Positions 1-5,337 of a DNA stretch of 8,932 nucleotides are shown piece after piece (positions within the stretch are counted from its first letter, which is position 1; every line of letters starts with the position of its first letter). The stretch is from JBLIOB01 sp047639575 (lineage in GTDB: Bacteria; Bacteroidota; Bacteroidia; Flavobacteriales_D; Parvicellaceae): positions 1 through 8,932 of the forward strand of contig JBLIOB010000165.1 in the NCBI GenBank assembly GCA_047639575.1, in the 5' to 3' direction. The notes under the pieces are model-generated. The model did no database searches. It was not told the DNA's origin and worked only from the letters and a program-made list of their open reading frames with translations. A program made the translations under genes and the position numbers.

Positions 1-160
1 CTCCATTGTTGTGTTCGGTGTAGATGTAATTATTCGGTGTTGTCCAATCTTCATTGTTTCCCACCCATACTTGGCCTTTATCTACAACTTTAGTCATAAG
101 ACAGGCTTGAACGTTTTGAATAGTTGCAAGTACTATTATTGTAATAATTAATCTCTTCAT
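1..160 (-). CDS. N-terminus of a secreted N-terminal-cysteine amide hydrolase (partial)
   Basis: Only the first 53 codons are in the window; the gene runs off the left edge. It starts at ATG 160 with a signal peptide (MKRLIITIIVLATIQNVQA). Cys20 follows directly after the likely cleavage site, and the motif GNNEDW lies 14-19 residues further on. In choloylglycine hydrolase, penicillin V acylase and related Ntn hydrolases, a processed N-terminal Cys acts as nucleophile and a G(R/N)NxDW motif follows at this distance. The family cleaves linear amide bonds or transfers acyl groups, here presumably in the periplasm. The substrate cannot be told. A lipoprotein reading (VQAC) is possible, but Gln at -2 fits a lipobox poorly. 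The start lies 13 bases downstream of a variant of the 12-base leader motif, and no Shine-Dalgarno is visible. Confidence 0.7.
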   Translation of the reverse strand, partial: MKRLIITIIVLATIQNVQACLMTKVVDKGQVWVGNNEDWTTPNNYIYTEHNNG

Positions 161-170
161 AATTTTCTTA

Positions 171-182
171 ATGTGTTACAAC
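171..182 (-). repeat. Leader motif variant upstream of the Cys hydrolase
   Basis: On the minus strand this reads GTTGTAACACAT, matching the consensus GTTAGYRAACAT in part (GTT, AAC/ACA, CAT). It ends 10 bases before the ATG at 160. It is the most diverged of the six copies and is called mainly on position. Confidence 0.4.
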
Positions 183-281
183 ATTTGGCTATGCGCAGTG
201 TGGGATTGAAAAGCGAAAGTTTTCAATTAGAGCATGATGTGAGCTAAAGCAGAGTTTTGCGAATAAATTTACAAAACAATT

Positions 282-302
282 CGTCAAAGCGAAGCTTTGG
301 CG
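282..302. repeat. Short hairpin in intergenic DNA
   Basis: CGTCAAAGC and GCTTTGGCG pair around a GAA loop. No strong T-run follows on either strand, so it is not a clear terminator. It may be part of a dispersed repeat. Confidence 0.45.
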
Positions 303-424
303 GCTTTGAAAACTTAAACTTTCTATTTTACTTGAAACCCTGATTACGTAAAGGTTTTGTTGAAACACTGTTTTTATTTATTATAGTCAAGTAGGAGCTT
401 TTTAGAAAGTGTTCAAGAAAGAAT

Positions 425-450
425 GAAAAACGCTTATTTACGTAGATAAG
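425..450 (-). terminator. Possible intrinsic terminator of the amidase gene
   Basis: Right after the amidase stop the minus strand forms a short hairpin (CTTAT/ATAAG arms at 433-450, with an inner TACGTA), and then reads TTTTT at 426-430. The stem is short and AT-rich, so the call is weak. The position is right. Confidence 0.35.
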
Positions 451-451
451 A

Positions 452-1927
452 CTAAATATCATTTACTGGAATGGTTATGTTTTTTGGAAATTCATATCCC
501 TCTGTAAATGATTCAAAGTATTTGGCTATTTCTAGTAATTTTTTGTCCGTCCATTTTCGAGAATGAATTTGAATTCCAACAGGCATTCCGTTTTTCTTTT
601 TACCAATAGGAATGACAGCAATCGGATGACCGGAATACGCAGTAGTAAATGTAAAAGATGCAATGGCTTCTGTATAACCAACCTTTTTGTTGTTTACATC
701 AAAAGGTATTCCTGCTCTTTGGTGTTTATACGCTTCAAAACAGCATACTGGGGTAAGCCAAATGTCATGTTTTGTCAAGAAATTATCAAATATTGATGAA
801 AAATTGTCCTTATCATCAAGTGCTTTAGCATAACCAGTATTTGAGAGCCTTTGTCCTAACGCCAATCCTTTAGCCCATAATCCATCACGATATTTTAACT
901 TGATGAATAGGTACATGAAACTTGCAAGGAAAGGTACTTTTGGGTTATTGACTCCGACTTCAAATCCTTGAATTTTACCTGCATTTACATATGCTTTTTC
1001 TTCATCATAAATTGGATGGTCTATATTTAGTTGATGCGGTTCATTCTTAAGCTTATTAATGAATGAATTAAATAATTCTAAGTATTCGGCATCAATACTA
1101 ACATTGTTTATTGATTCAGAATAGGCAATTTTCAAAGGTTTTTTGTCCCATGTCGAATCATTGAAATCAACTTGTGGTAATTCTGGTAGTTGATATTTAG
1201 AGTTGGTACCAAGTACCTGCATCATCAACATTAGGTCATCAACATTTTTCGCCAAAGGACCTGGTGTAACAATGTGTCTTCGCCCTTGGGGTTTATTCGG
1301 ATATTTTATATGTCCTCTATTAGAAAGATAATTTTCTGTTGGTCTTAATCCGCAAATTCCATTAAAGTGTGCTGGCACCCTTATTGATCCTCCTGCGTCT
1401 GCCCCAAGTTCTAACGGGCTAAATCCAGCCGCAACTGATACCGCAGCTCCTCCCGAACTACCACCCGCTACACGAGATAGATCATATGGGTTATTCGTTT
1501 GTCCATTCCAGTCGTTTGTACTTTGCCAATCAATTCCAAAAAGAGGCACGTTCGTCTTACCAATTATTATTGCACCTTCATTTTTTAATCTTTTAACCAA
1601 TTCTGCATCTTCCTCAGCAATGTAGTTTTTAAGTTTTGGGTCACCATTGGAGTTTTTAAGTCCTTTTACCAAAAAAGTATCCTTTATGGTTAAGGGAAGG
1701 CCAAGTAGCATGCCGTTCAAATCTCCTGACTTAATTCTTTGGTCTATTAGAGCTGCATCTTTTAAAATATCATCCTTGGCTCGTATATCAATTATTGCAT
1801 TAACAATAGGGTTGTTGATGTCTATGTGTTCAAGAAAAGCAGTTACGACTTCAATGACCGAATGTTTTTTGGATTTGATGTCAGATATTAATTGATGGGC
1901 AGTTTTTAATACTATACTTTCTGTCAT
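452..1927 (-). CDS. Amidase signature family hydrolase
   Basis: A 491-residue protein of the amidase signature family, which hydrolyses carboxylic amides to acid and ammonia or amine. The Ser-cisSer-Lys catalytic set is visible: Lys82 in TIKDTF, Ser157 in the loop AGGSSGG, and Ser181 in ADAGGSIRVP. The spacing of 24 residues between the serines is that of fatty acid amide hydrolase. The block continues into NGICGLRPT and TPGPLAKNVDD, both usual for the family. Length is normal, and there is no signal peptide or membrane segment, so it should be cytoplasmic. The long loop around residues 335-360 and the overall sequence look more like the eukaryote-type and nylon oligomer hydrolase-like branch than GatA, and no gatB or gatC is nearby. 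The substrate is unknown. The start lies 12 bases after a variant leader motif and has no Shine-Dalgarno. The gene stands alone between palindromic intergenic regions. Confidence 0.93.
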   Translation of the reverse strand: MTESIVLKTAHQLISDIKSKKHSVIEVVTAFLEHIDINNPIVNAIIDIRAKDDILKDAALIDQRIKSGDLNGMLLGLPLTIKDTFLVKGLKNSNGDPKLKNYIAEEDAELVKRLKNEGAIIIGKTNVPLFGIDWQSTNDWNGQTNNPYDLSRVAGGSSGGAAVSVAAGFSPLELGADAGGSIRVPAHFNGICGLRPTENYLSNRGHIKYPNKPQGRRHIVTPGPLAKNVDDLMLMMQVLGTNSKYQLPELPQVDFNDSTWDKKPLKIAYSESINNVSIDAEYLELFNSFINKLKNEPHQLNIDHPIYDEEKAYVNAGKIQGFEVGVNNPKVPFLASFMYLFIKLKYRDGLWAKGLALGQRLSNTGYAKALDDKDNFSSIFDNFLTKHDIWLTPVCCFEAYKHQRAGIPFDVNNKKVGYTEAIASFTFTTAYSGHPIAVIPIGKKKNGMPVGIQIHSRKWTDKKLLEIAKYFESFTEGYEFPKNITIPVNDI

Positions 1928-1939
1928 TCGGCTATTTTA

Positions 1940-1952
1940 ATGAGTTTCCAAC
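1940..1952 (-). repeat. Leader motif variant (R' arm) upstream of the amidase
   Basis: The minus strand reads GTTGGAAACTCAT, a one-base-longer variant of GTTAGYRAACAT, 12 bases before the amidase ATG. It forms the right arm of the complete attC-like site at 1944-2053. Confidence 0.5.
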
Positions 1953-2053
1953 GTTTGGAATAAAGATAGTACCTCCTGAGGTAACGACCGAGTGTTGCCG
2001 AAGCTTTAGCGCAGGTACAAGGGTATTAGCTTTATTTCTCGTAAGTTAGCAAA
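1944..2053 (-). repeat. attC-like recombination site (110 bases)
   Basis: On the minus strand the element opens with TTTGCTAAC (plus 2045-2053) and closes with GTTGGAAAC (plus 1944-1952). These outer arms pair at six positions plus one wobble. Inside, after spacers of 6 and 4 bases, GAAATAAAG (plus 2030-2038) and CTTTATTCC (plus 1957-1965) pair at eight of nine positions. The centre contains a further GTACCT/AGGTAC stem (plus 2013-2018 with 1969-1974). Nested R and L arms with AAC/GTT at the inner ends and a variable centre are the architecture of integron attC sites, which are usually 57-141 bases. It lies exactly between the stop of the 161-residue gene and the amidase start. No covariance model was run. 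Confidence 0.55.
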
Positions 2054-2068
2054 GCGTGTTTTATAGAC

Positions 2069-2554
2069 TTATTCCCATTCAGTTTTGTCTAATGAGGAAG
2101 GATCAACTTTCGAAAAATAGATGAAATAATCGGACACAGGAATAGTTTTATAGCATTTCCAATTTGGAGGATCACTATCCCAAGCACCACAGCCTAATGA
2201 CCGTTCAACTATTTTAAATCTGGGATCATTTTTATTTAAAAGTAAGGTTTTAGAGTCGTATTGACACATTGTACTAATAGACAGAAAGAAAAACATTAGG
2301 CAGGGTAGGCATACTCCTGCTATTACTTTAACAGTAACCCTTGAAAACTCTGGGTTCTTTTTAATGGATGCTATAAATGCTAAAAATATCGCAATTGGAA
2401 ATCCAAATAAATGGATTAGATGGTATCCTGATCTCAACGCATCGGTACTCCATTCTAAGGGAACGAAAAGTCCCAAGGTAGCTGTTAATGACCAAAACCA
2501 GACAAGGGTTAATGATACCCATAAAACGATCCTCGGCATTTTTTGTATTAGCAT
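2069..2554 (-). CDS. Small integral membrane protein of unknown function
   Basis: A 161-residue protein that I cannot name. Three hydrophobic segments occupy about residues 5-28, 41-63 and 75-98. They are followed by a polar C-terminal domain of about 65 residues with cysteines and the motif RSLGCGAWDSDPP, then KCYKTIPVSDYFIYF and an acidic tail ending in TEWE. As I recall, this C-terminal GCGAxDSxPP block recurs in hypothetical proteins of Bacteroidetes. The C-terminal domain is probably extracytoplasmic. ATG 2554 is preferred over the longer TTG 2575. ATG 2539 would also leave an intact first membrane segment. The leader motif lies 50 bases upstream. Downstream is a complete attC-like site, so this gene plus that site would form one cassette unit. 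Confidence 0.7.
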   Translation of the reverse strand: MLIQKMPRIVLWVSLTLVWFWSLTATLGLFVPLEWSTDALRSGYHLIHLFGFPIAIFLAFIASIKKNPEFSRVTVKVIAGVCLPCLMFFFLSISTMCQYDSKTLLLNKNDPRFKIVERSLGCGAWDSDPPNWKCYKTIPVSDYFIYFSKVDPSSLDKTEWE

Positions 2555-2604
2555 ACGGTCTAAAACGAGAGTCAAATTTTAAAATTATTCGCTTAACATA
2601 TTTT

Positions 2605-2616
2605 ATGTTTACTAAC
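2605..2616 (-). repeat. Leader motif (attC-like half site)
   Basis: Plus ATGTTTACTAAC, minus GTTAGTAAACAT, identical to the copy at 5281-5292. It begins only 5 bases after the stop of the lipoprotein gene, so there is no room for a full attC-like site. I found no matching left arm inside the preceding gene. Confidence 0.6.
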
Positions 2617-2621
2617 GTTTT

Positions 2622-3017
2622 TTAATTGGAAATTTTCCATTCCGCATTAGCTGAATTCCTCGTAGCCTTATATCCTAATGGCAGATTGGCAATTTCTAAT
2701 AAGGATGAGTCCATTTCAATAATCTGACCAAGTCCTACAACTCTTGCGTTGTGGGTCCCTTCGAGCTGGTCGTTGCTGTGAAATTGCCATGCACTATCTT
2801 CTAACTCGTGACTTACATTTGTAATTAGCTGGTTCCCTTCAATTACAAAAACACTTGTAAACACGGCAGTACTTAGAGGTTCAGTAAATTGCATTTTGAT
2901 CTTTACTAGCTCAGTTTTTTCCGATTGAAATATTGTAAGATTATCCTCGTTTTCGGCACTATTAAAACCGCATGAGAGCATTGATAAAGTAAGAAGTGAA
3001 AATAATATCTGCCTCAT
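2622..3017 (-). CDS. Putative lipoprotein of unknown function
   Basis: A 131-residue protein. The start is placed at ATG 3017, because MRQILFSLLTLSMLSC is a clean lipoprotein signal peptide with lipobox SMLSC and lipidated Cys16. A longer in-frame start at 3059 would put 14 polar residues before the signal peptide and read through the attC-like repeat, so it is unlikely. The mature part has the pattern TSVFVIEG..I..VSHELEDSAWQF and then GLGQIIEMDSSLLEIANLPLGYKATR. I recall a similar layout (a His and Asp-rich 'DGAWQF' stretch, then 'iDptlleladLPlGw.A.R') from small hypothetical proteins in many bacteria, without a known function. The start lies only 3 bases past the leader motif, so the transcript would have an extremely short leader unless it is read through from upstream. 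Confidence 0.75.
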   Translation of the reverse strand: MRQILFSLLTLSMLSCGFNSAENEDNLTIFQSEKTELVKIKMQFTEPLSTAVFTSVFVIEGNQLITNVSHELEDSAWQFHSNDQLEGTHNARVVGLGQIIEMDSSLLEIANLPLGYKATRNSANAEWKISN

Positions 3018-3020
3018 TGG

Positions 3021-3032
3021 ATGTTTGCTAAC
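3021..3032 (-). repeat. Leader motif (R' arm of the intron-split attC-like site)
   Basis: Plus ATGTTTGCTAAC, minus GTTAGCAAACAT. It lies 3 bases before the lipoprotein ATG at 3017 and is the right outer arm of the attC-like element whose left arm is beyond the intron. Confidence 0.65.
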
Positions 3033-3358
3033 GTTCCGGCTAAAAATCGTTGCCATCATGGAGGTTGGCTATGACATTTTAGCCATTGTGTGTGCCCAGC
3101 ATGGGCATCTTTCCTTATAAATATAGGGATTAATCTAGAGGGTGCAAGTCCCTTATGGGTAGGTGTAACGGCTTGAACCATTAGTAAGTCACAAACTGGT
3201 TTGCCGTGAGGTGTGCAGTGAAGGTTATTTGCGATTGAATAAAGAGCAAATACCGACTACAAAATTCGGTGCTGACCCTTCAACAAGAGCTCAGGATAAA
3301 CCAAGCAGGAACCGCATATGAGGCATAGTTGATCGGGTAAGGAAGCACATCTTTACCG

Positions 3359-3370
3359 TGCCGGTAGGCA
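3359..3370. repeat. Small palindrome inside intron domain I/II
   Basis: TGCC-GGTA-GGCA forms a 4-base stem and lies directly after a stem (GGTAA...TTTACC) of the ribozyme. It resembles GC-rich palindromic repeats seen in Bacteroidetes. It might be a small insertion, but it could also be a natural ribozyme loop. Confidence 0.3.
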
Positions 3371-3692
3371 GGTTTGCAAAGCCCCAAAGAATAACCAACG
3401 GTCAATTATGTAGATGCGGCAGGGATCGAATGACAGAAGATGCAATTACCGAGTGAGATCTCCACAGTCACGAGTTGGCAAAGTGGAGAAGTCAGCAGCG
3501 GTCGTAGTACCTGCATAAAGTAGGGAAGGACTGAACGATAGTCTTTTCGAAATTGAATGGGGAGTAATTTCTACGTTACGGATAGTTTTCTAGTAGAGTT
3601 ATAGCTTCTTATTAAAGTAGAGAATAGCTTCAACCGGTGTAAAGAGCGGTTGTTAAGATGATTATCGAACCGCTAAGTACGAGACCCGCTTG

Positions 3693-3720
3693 GGTTTGTC
3701 CTGAGCCTGCCGAAGGACCT
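3693..3720. repeat. REP-like palindromic repeat inserted in intron domain V
   Basis: About 28 bases whose core (3698-3718) starts GTCCTGAG and ends CGAAGGAC, with 5-base inverted ends GTCCT/AGGAC. I recall closely similar sequences as dispersed repeats in many bacterial genomes. Removing exactly these bases joins CTTG to GTGGT and gives CTTGGTGGT, which pairs along its whole length (two wobbles) with ACCGCTAAG, the 5' strand of domain V. Confidence 0.6.
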
Positions 3721-3732
3721 GTGGTGTGAGAG

Positions 3733-3773
3733 GCGCAGTCCATCAGATTATCTGGCTGACTCGTCTACTCGAC
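3733..3773 (+). other. Intron domain VI and 3' end
   Basis: AGTC and GACT, then TCAGAT and ATCTGG, pair to form the domain VI hairpin (3737-3761). It is followed by the terminal CTACTCGAC typical of IIC introns. The 3' exon then begins with T at 3774. Confidence 0.7.
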
Positions 3774-3786
3774 TGGCAAATCGTTT

Positions 3787-5271
3787 TTAATCTTTAATCA
3801 GCCGAATTAAAGCTTTCTTATCTTCTGATTCAATTGTCAGTAAGTAAATACCAGCTGGTCCACCTATTGTCAAATTAAAAAGCTGCCTTTTCTTATATTG
3901 CTGTGATTGAATTAATTTTCCGTTAATGTCAGTCATTGTTATATTTACTGAAGTGTAGATATTCCTTAGATCAATAGTAAAATTGCCATCAGTTGGGTTT
4001 GGATAGAGGAGAGGATCATTTCTAAAGCTATTTTCAAGAACACCAACAGTATTAATCTCATAAATCCTCACATGACCTGCATCTATTCCGGCTCCATCAT
4101 TCAAATAGGCTCCTATTGCAAGGGAATTACCATCCGAGCTCATCGACACCGAGTAGCCACTGAGATCATCAGCAGCTTCGCCATCAATGTCTAATTCTTT
4201 TTGAACCCATACACTTCCGTTCCATTCATAAATTCTTACATGACCGGCATCAGTTGCAGCTCCATCATTATAAAAAGCTCCTATCGCAACGGTATTGCCA
4301 TCTGAGTTCAATGATACTGTGCCACTTCGATCATCGGCTGCTTCTCCATTAATGTCTGCTCCTTTTTGAGTCCAAGCCGTTCCGCTCCACTCATAAATTC
4401 GTACGTGACCTGCATCGATTCCCGTTTCATCATTTTTATGAGCTCCGATAGCAATTGTGTTACCATTTGAACTCATAGATACTGAGCCACCGCTGTTATC
4501 ACCAGTCGCTTCACCATTGATGTCCATTCCTTTTTGTGTCCATGTAGTGCCACTCCATTCATAAACTCGAGCATGACCTGAATTTGATCCTGAACCATCA
4601 TTGTTATTCGCTCCTATCGCAACGGTATTACCATCTGAACTCAGCGATACTGAGTAGCCACTCAAGTCAACCGGTGCTTCGCCATCGATATCTGCTCCTT
4701 TTTGAGCCCACGTTCCGATCCACTCATAAATACGAGTATGACCCGAATTTATCCCTGCACCATCATTGTTCCAAGCCCCTATTGCAAGTATATTGCCGTT
4801 CGAACTCATTGATACTGAAAAGCCGCTTTGATCATCAGCTGCTTCACCGTCAATATCTACTCCTTTTTGAACCCATGCCGTTCCGTCCCACTCATAAATT
4901 CTAACATGACCTGCATTTGATGCCGATCCATCATTGTTAATCGCTCCTATCGCAAGGTCATTCCCATCTGAACTAATTGATACTGAGTAGCCGCTTCTAT
5001 CATCAGCCGCATCGGCATCAATGTCTATTCCTTTTTGAATCCAAGTAGTTCCGTTCCACTCAAAAATTCGTACATGACCTGCATCGGCTCCTGCTCCATC
5101 GTTGCTGTATGCTCCAATAGCAATTGTGTTGCCATTTGAACTCATTGATACTGATCGGCCGCTTTGATCATTAGCCGCTTCACCATCGATGTCCATTCCT
5201 TTTTGAATCCATTGGGCGTGAACAATTGTATTAAGCAGAAAAATGGCGATAAAAAAGAAAGTCTTGCTCAT
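3787..5271 (-). CDS. Secreted seven-repeat beta-propeller protein with T9SS C-terminal domain
   Basis: A 494-residue secreted protein. A signal peptide (MSKTFFFIAIFLLNTIVHA) is followed by seven tandem repeats of 55-56 residues, from about residue 21 to 405. Each carries the pattern W.QKG.DIDGEA..D.SG.SVS.SSDGN..AIGA..NDG....GHVRIYEW. The repeats resemble FG-GAP/integrin-type propeller blades, and seven would close one propeller. A linker leads to a C-terminal domain of about 75 residues with YPNPTDGNFTIDL, a central DINGKL and GIYLLTIES, ending KKALIRLIKD. This is the type A sorting domain of the type IX secretion system, so the protein should be carried across the outer membrane and anchored or released. 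The ligand is unknown. The start lies 9 bases after the leader motif. Downstream is the attC-like site that carries the group II intron. Confidence 0.9.
   Translation of the reverse strand: MSKTFFFIAIFLLNTIVHAQWIQKGMDIDGEAANDQSGRSVSMSSNGNTIAIGAYSNDGAGADAGHVRIFEWNGTTWIQKGIDIDADAADDRSGYSVSISSDGNDLAIGAINNDGSASNAGHVRIYEWDGTAWVQKGVDIDGEAADDQSGFSVSMSSNGNILAIGAWNNDGAGINSGHTRIYEWIGTWAQKGADIDGEAPVDLSGYSVSLSSDGNTVAIGANNNDGSGSNSGHARVYEWSGTTWTQKGMDINGEATGDNSGGSVSMSSNGNTIAIGAHKNDETGIDAGHVRIYEWSGTAWTQKGADINGEAADDRSGTVSLNSDGNTVAIGAFYNDGAATDAGHVRIYEWNGSVWVQKELDIDGEAADDLSGYSVSMSSDGNSLAIGAYLNDGAGIDAGHVRIYEINTVGVLENSFRNDPLLYPNPTDGNFTIDLRNIYTSVNITMTDINGKLIQSQQYKKRQLFNLTIGGPAGIYLLTIESEDKKALIRLIKD
4057..5211 (-). 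repeat. Seven tandem coding repeats of about 168 bp
   Basis: DNA encoding the seven propeller repeats. Units are 168 bases, except the third and sixth, which lack one codon. Segments such as the TCATAAATTCT...ACATGACCTGCAT stretch recur nearly unchanged in several copies, which points to recent duplication or gene conversion among blades. Confidence 0.85.
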
Positions 5272-5280
5272 AATTTTTTT

Positions 5281-5292
5281 ATGTTTACTAAC
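5281..5292 (-). repeat. Leader motif (attC-like half site)
   Basis: Plus ATGTTTACTAAC, identical to the copy at 2605-2616. It lies 9 bases before the ATG of the propeller gene. Next to it on the minus strand is TTGTTAGGCGC, another GTTAGGC core-like sequence, but no complete set of arms is present between it and the truncated gene upstream. Confidence 0.6.
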
Positions 5293-5337
5293 GTCAGTGC
5301 GCCTAACAATCTGTAAGATATTAAAAAATAAGGGTTG

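Larger units (their letters stand above)
161..451. other. Intergenic region with hairpins and a partial attC-like half site
   Basis: This gap separates the amidase stop from the start of the cysteine hydrolase. I see no convincing gene in it. It holds a possible amidase terminator near 425-450; a hairpin at 282-302 (9-base arms with one wobble pair, loop GAA); a second hairpin at 205-227 (8-base arms ATTGAAAA/TTTTCAAT); and a variant of the leader motif at 171-182. The block next to the motif (GGCTATGCGCAGTG) looks like an L arm, but I found no partner arm for it. Confidence 0.5.
3090..3773 (+). mobile_element. Group IIC intron ribozyme, ORF-less and degenerate
   Basis: A self-splicing-type intron RNA of 684 bases on the strand opposite to all genes. 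The 5' end GTGTGCCCAGCATGGG, then AGGGTGCAAGTCCC (about 3138-3151), CATATGAGGC (about 3315-3324), GAAGTCAGCAG (about 3488-3498), GTAGTACC and GGGAAGGAC match conserved blocks of the Oceanobacillus iheyensis IIC intron as I remember it. Domain V begins near 3667 (GAACCGC, retaining the CGC catalytic triad at 3671-3673) and ends in GTGGTGTGAGAGG. Domain VI is a hairpin at 3737-3761, and the 3' end is CTACTCGAC. Domain IV, where the reverse transcriptase-maturase is normally encoded, is only about 125 bases with many stops, so mobility would need an enzyme in trans. Domain V is interrupted (see repeat at 3693-3720), so splicing is probably lost. Confidence 0.9.
3024..3780 (-). repeat. attC-like site interrupted by a group II intron
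   Basis: With the intron (3090-3773) removed, bases 3024-3089 join 3774-3780 to give a 73-base element. On the minus strand its outer arms are TTTGCCAAC and GTTAGCAAA, which pair at eight of nine positions. Its inner arms are GGCTAAAA (plus 3077-3084) and TTTTAGCC (plus 3038-3045), which pair perfectly. The spacers are 3 bases (AAT) and 5 bases (GGAAC). The centre holds a smaller GCCA/TGGC palindrome. This matches attC architecture (R'', L'', L', R'). The element lies 7 bases after the stop of the propeller gene and 6 bases before the lipoprotein start. The outer arm only becomes complete when the two intron flanks are joined. Confidence 0.65.

Noticed and set aside
2540..2575. TTG start for the small membrane protein
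   Set aside because: ATG codons at 2554 and 2539 give complete first membrane segments; the TTG extension adds nothing recognisable.
3018..3059. Longer N-terminus for the lipoprotein gene (ATG 3059)
   Set aside because: It would add 14 polar residues ahead of a perfect lipoprotein signal peptide and translate through the attC-like repeat.
3430..3660. Remnant coding frame of a reverse transcriptase in the intron
   Set aside because: A frame reads KVEKSAAVVVPA then stop, but these bases are conserved domain III sequence of the ribozyme. No RT motif is present.
3090..3773. RNase P RNA, tmRNA or an rRNA fragment
   Set aside because: The GC-richer, structured plus-strand sequence suggested a non-coding RNA, but the 5' end, domain V and 3' end match a group IIC intron.
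4584..4904. Plus-strand open frame over the propeller gene
   Set aside because: It is an antisense shadow of the repeat-encoding strand, with no start signal and a low-complexity His/Ser/Leu-rich product.
4057..5211. CRISPR-like or satellite repeat
   Set aside because: The periodicity of about 168 bases is in frame and encodes propeller blades, with substitutions concentrated so that the protein pattern is kept.
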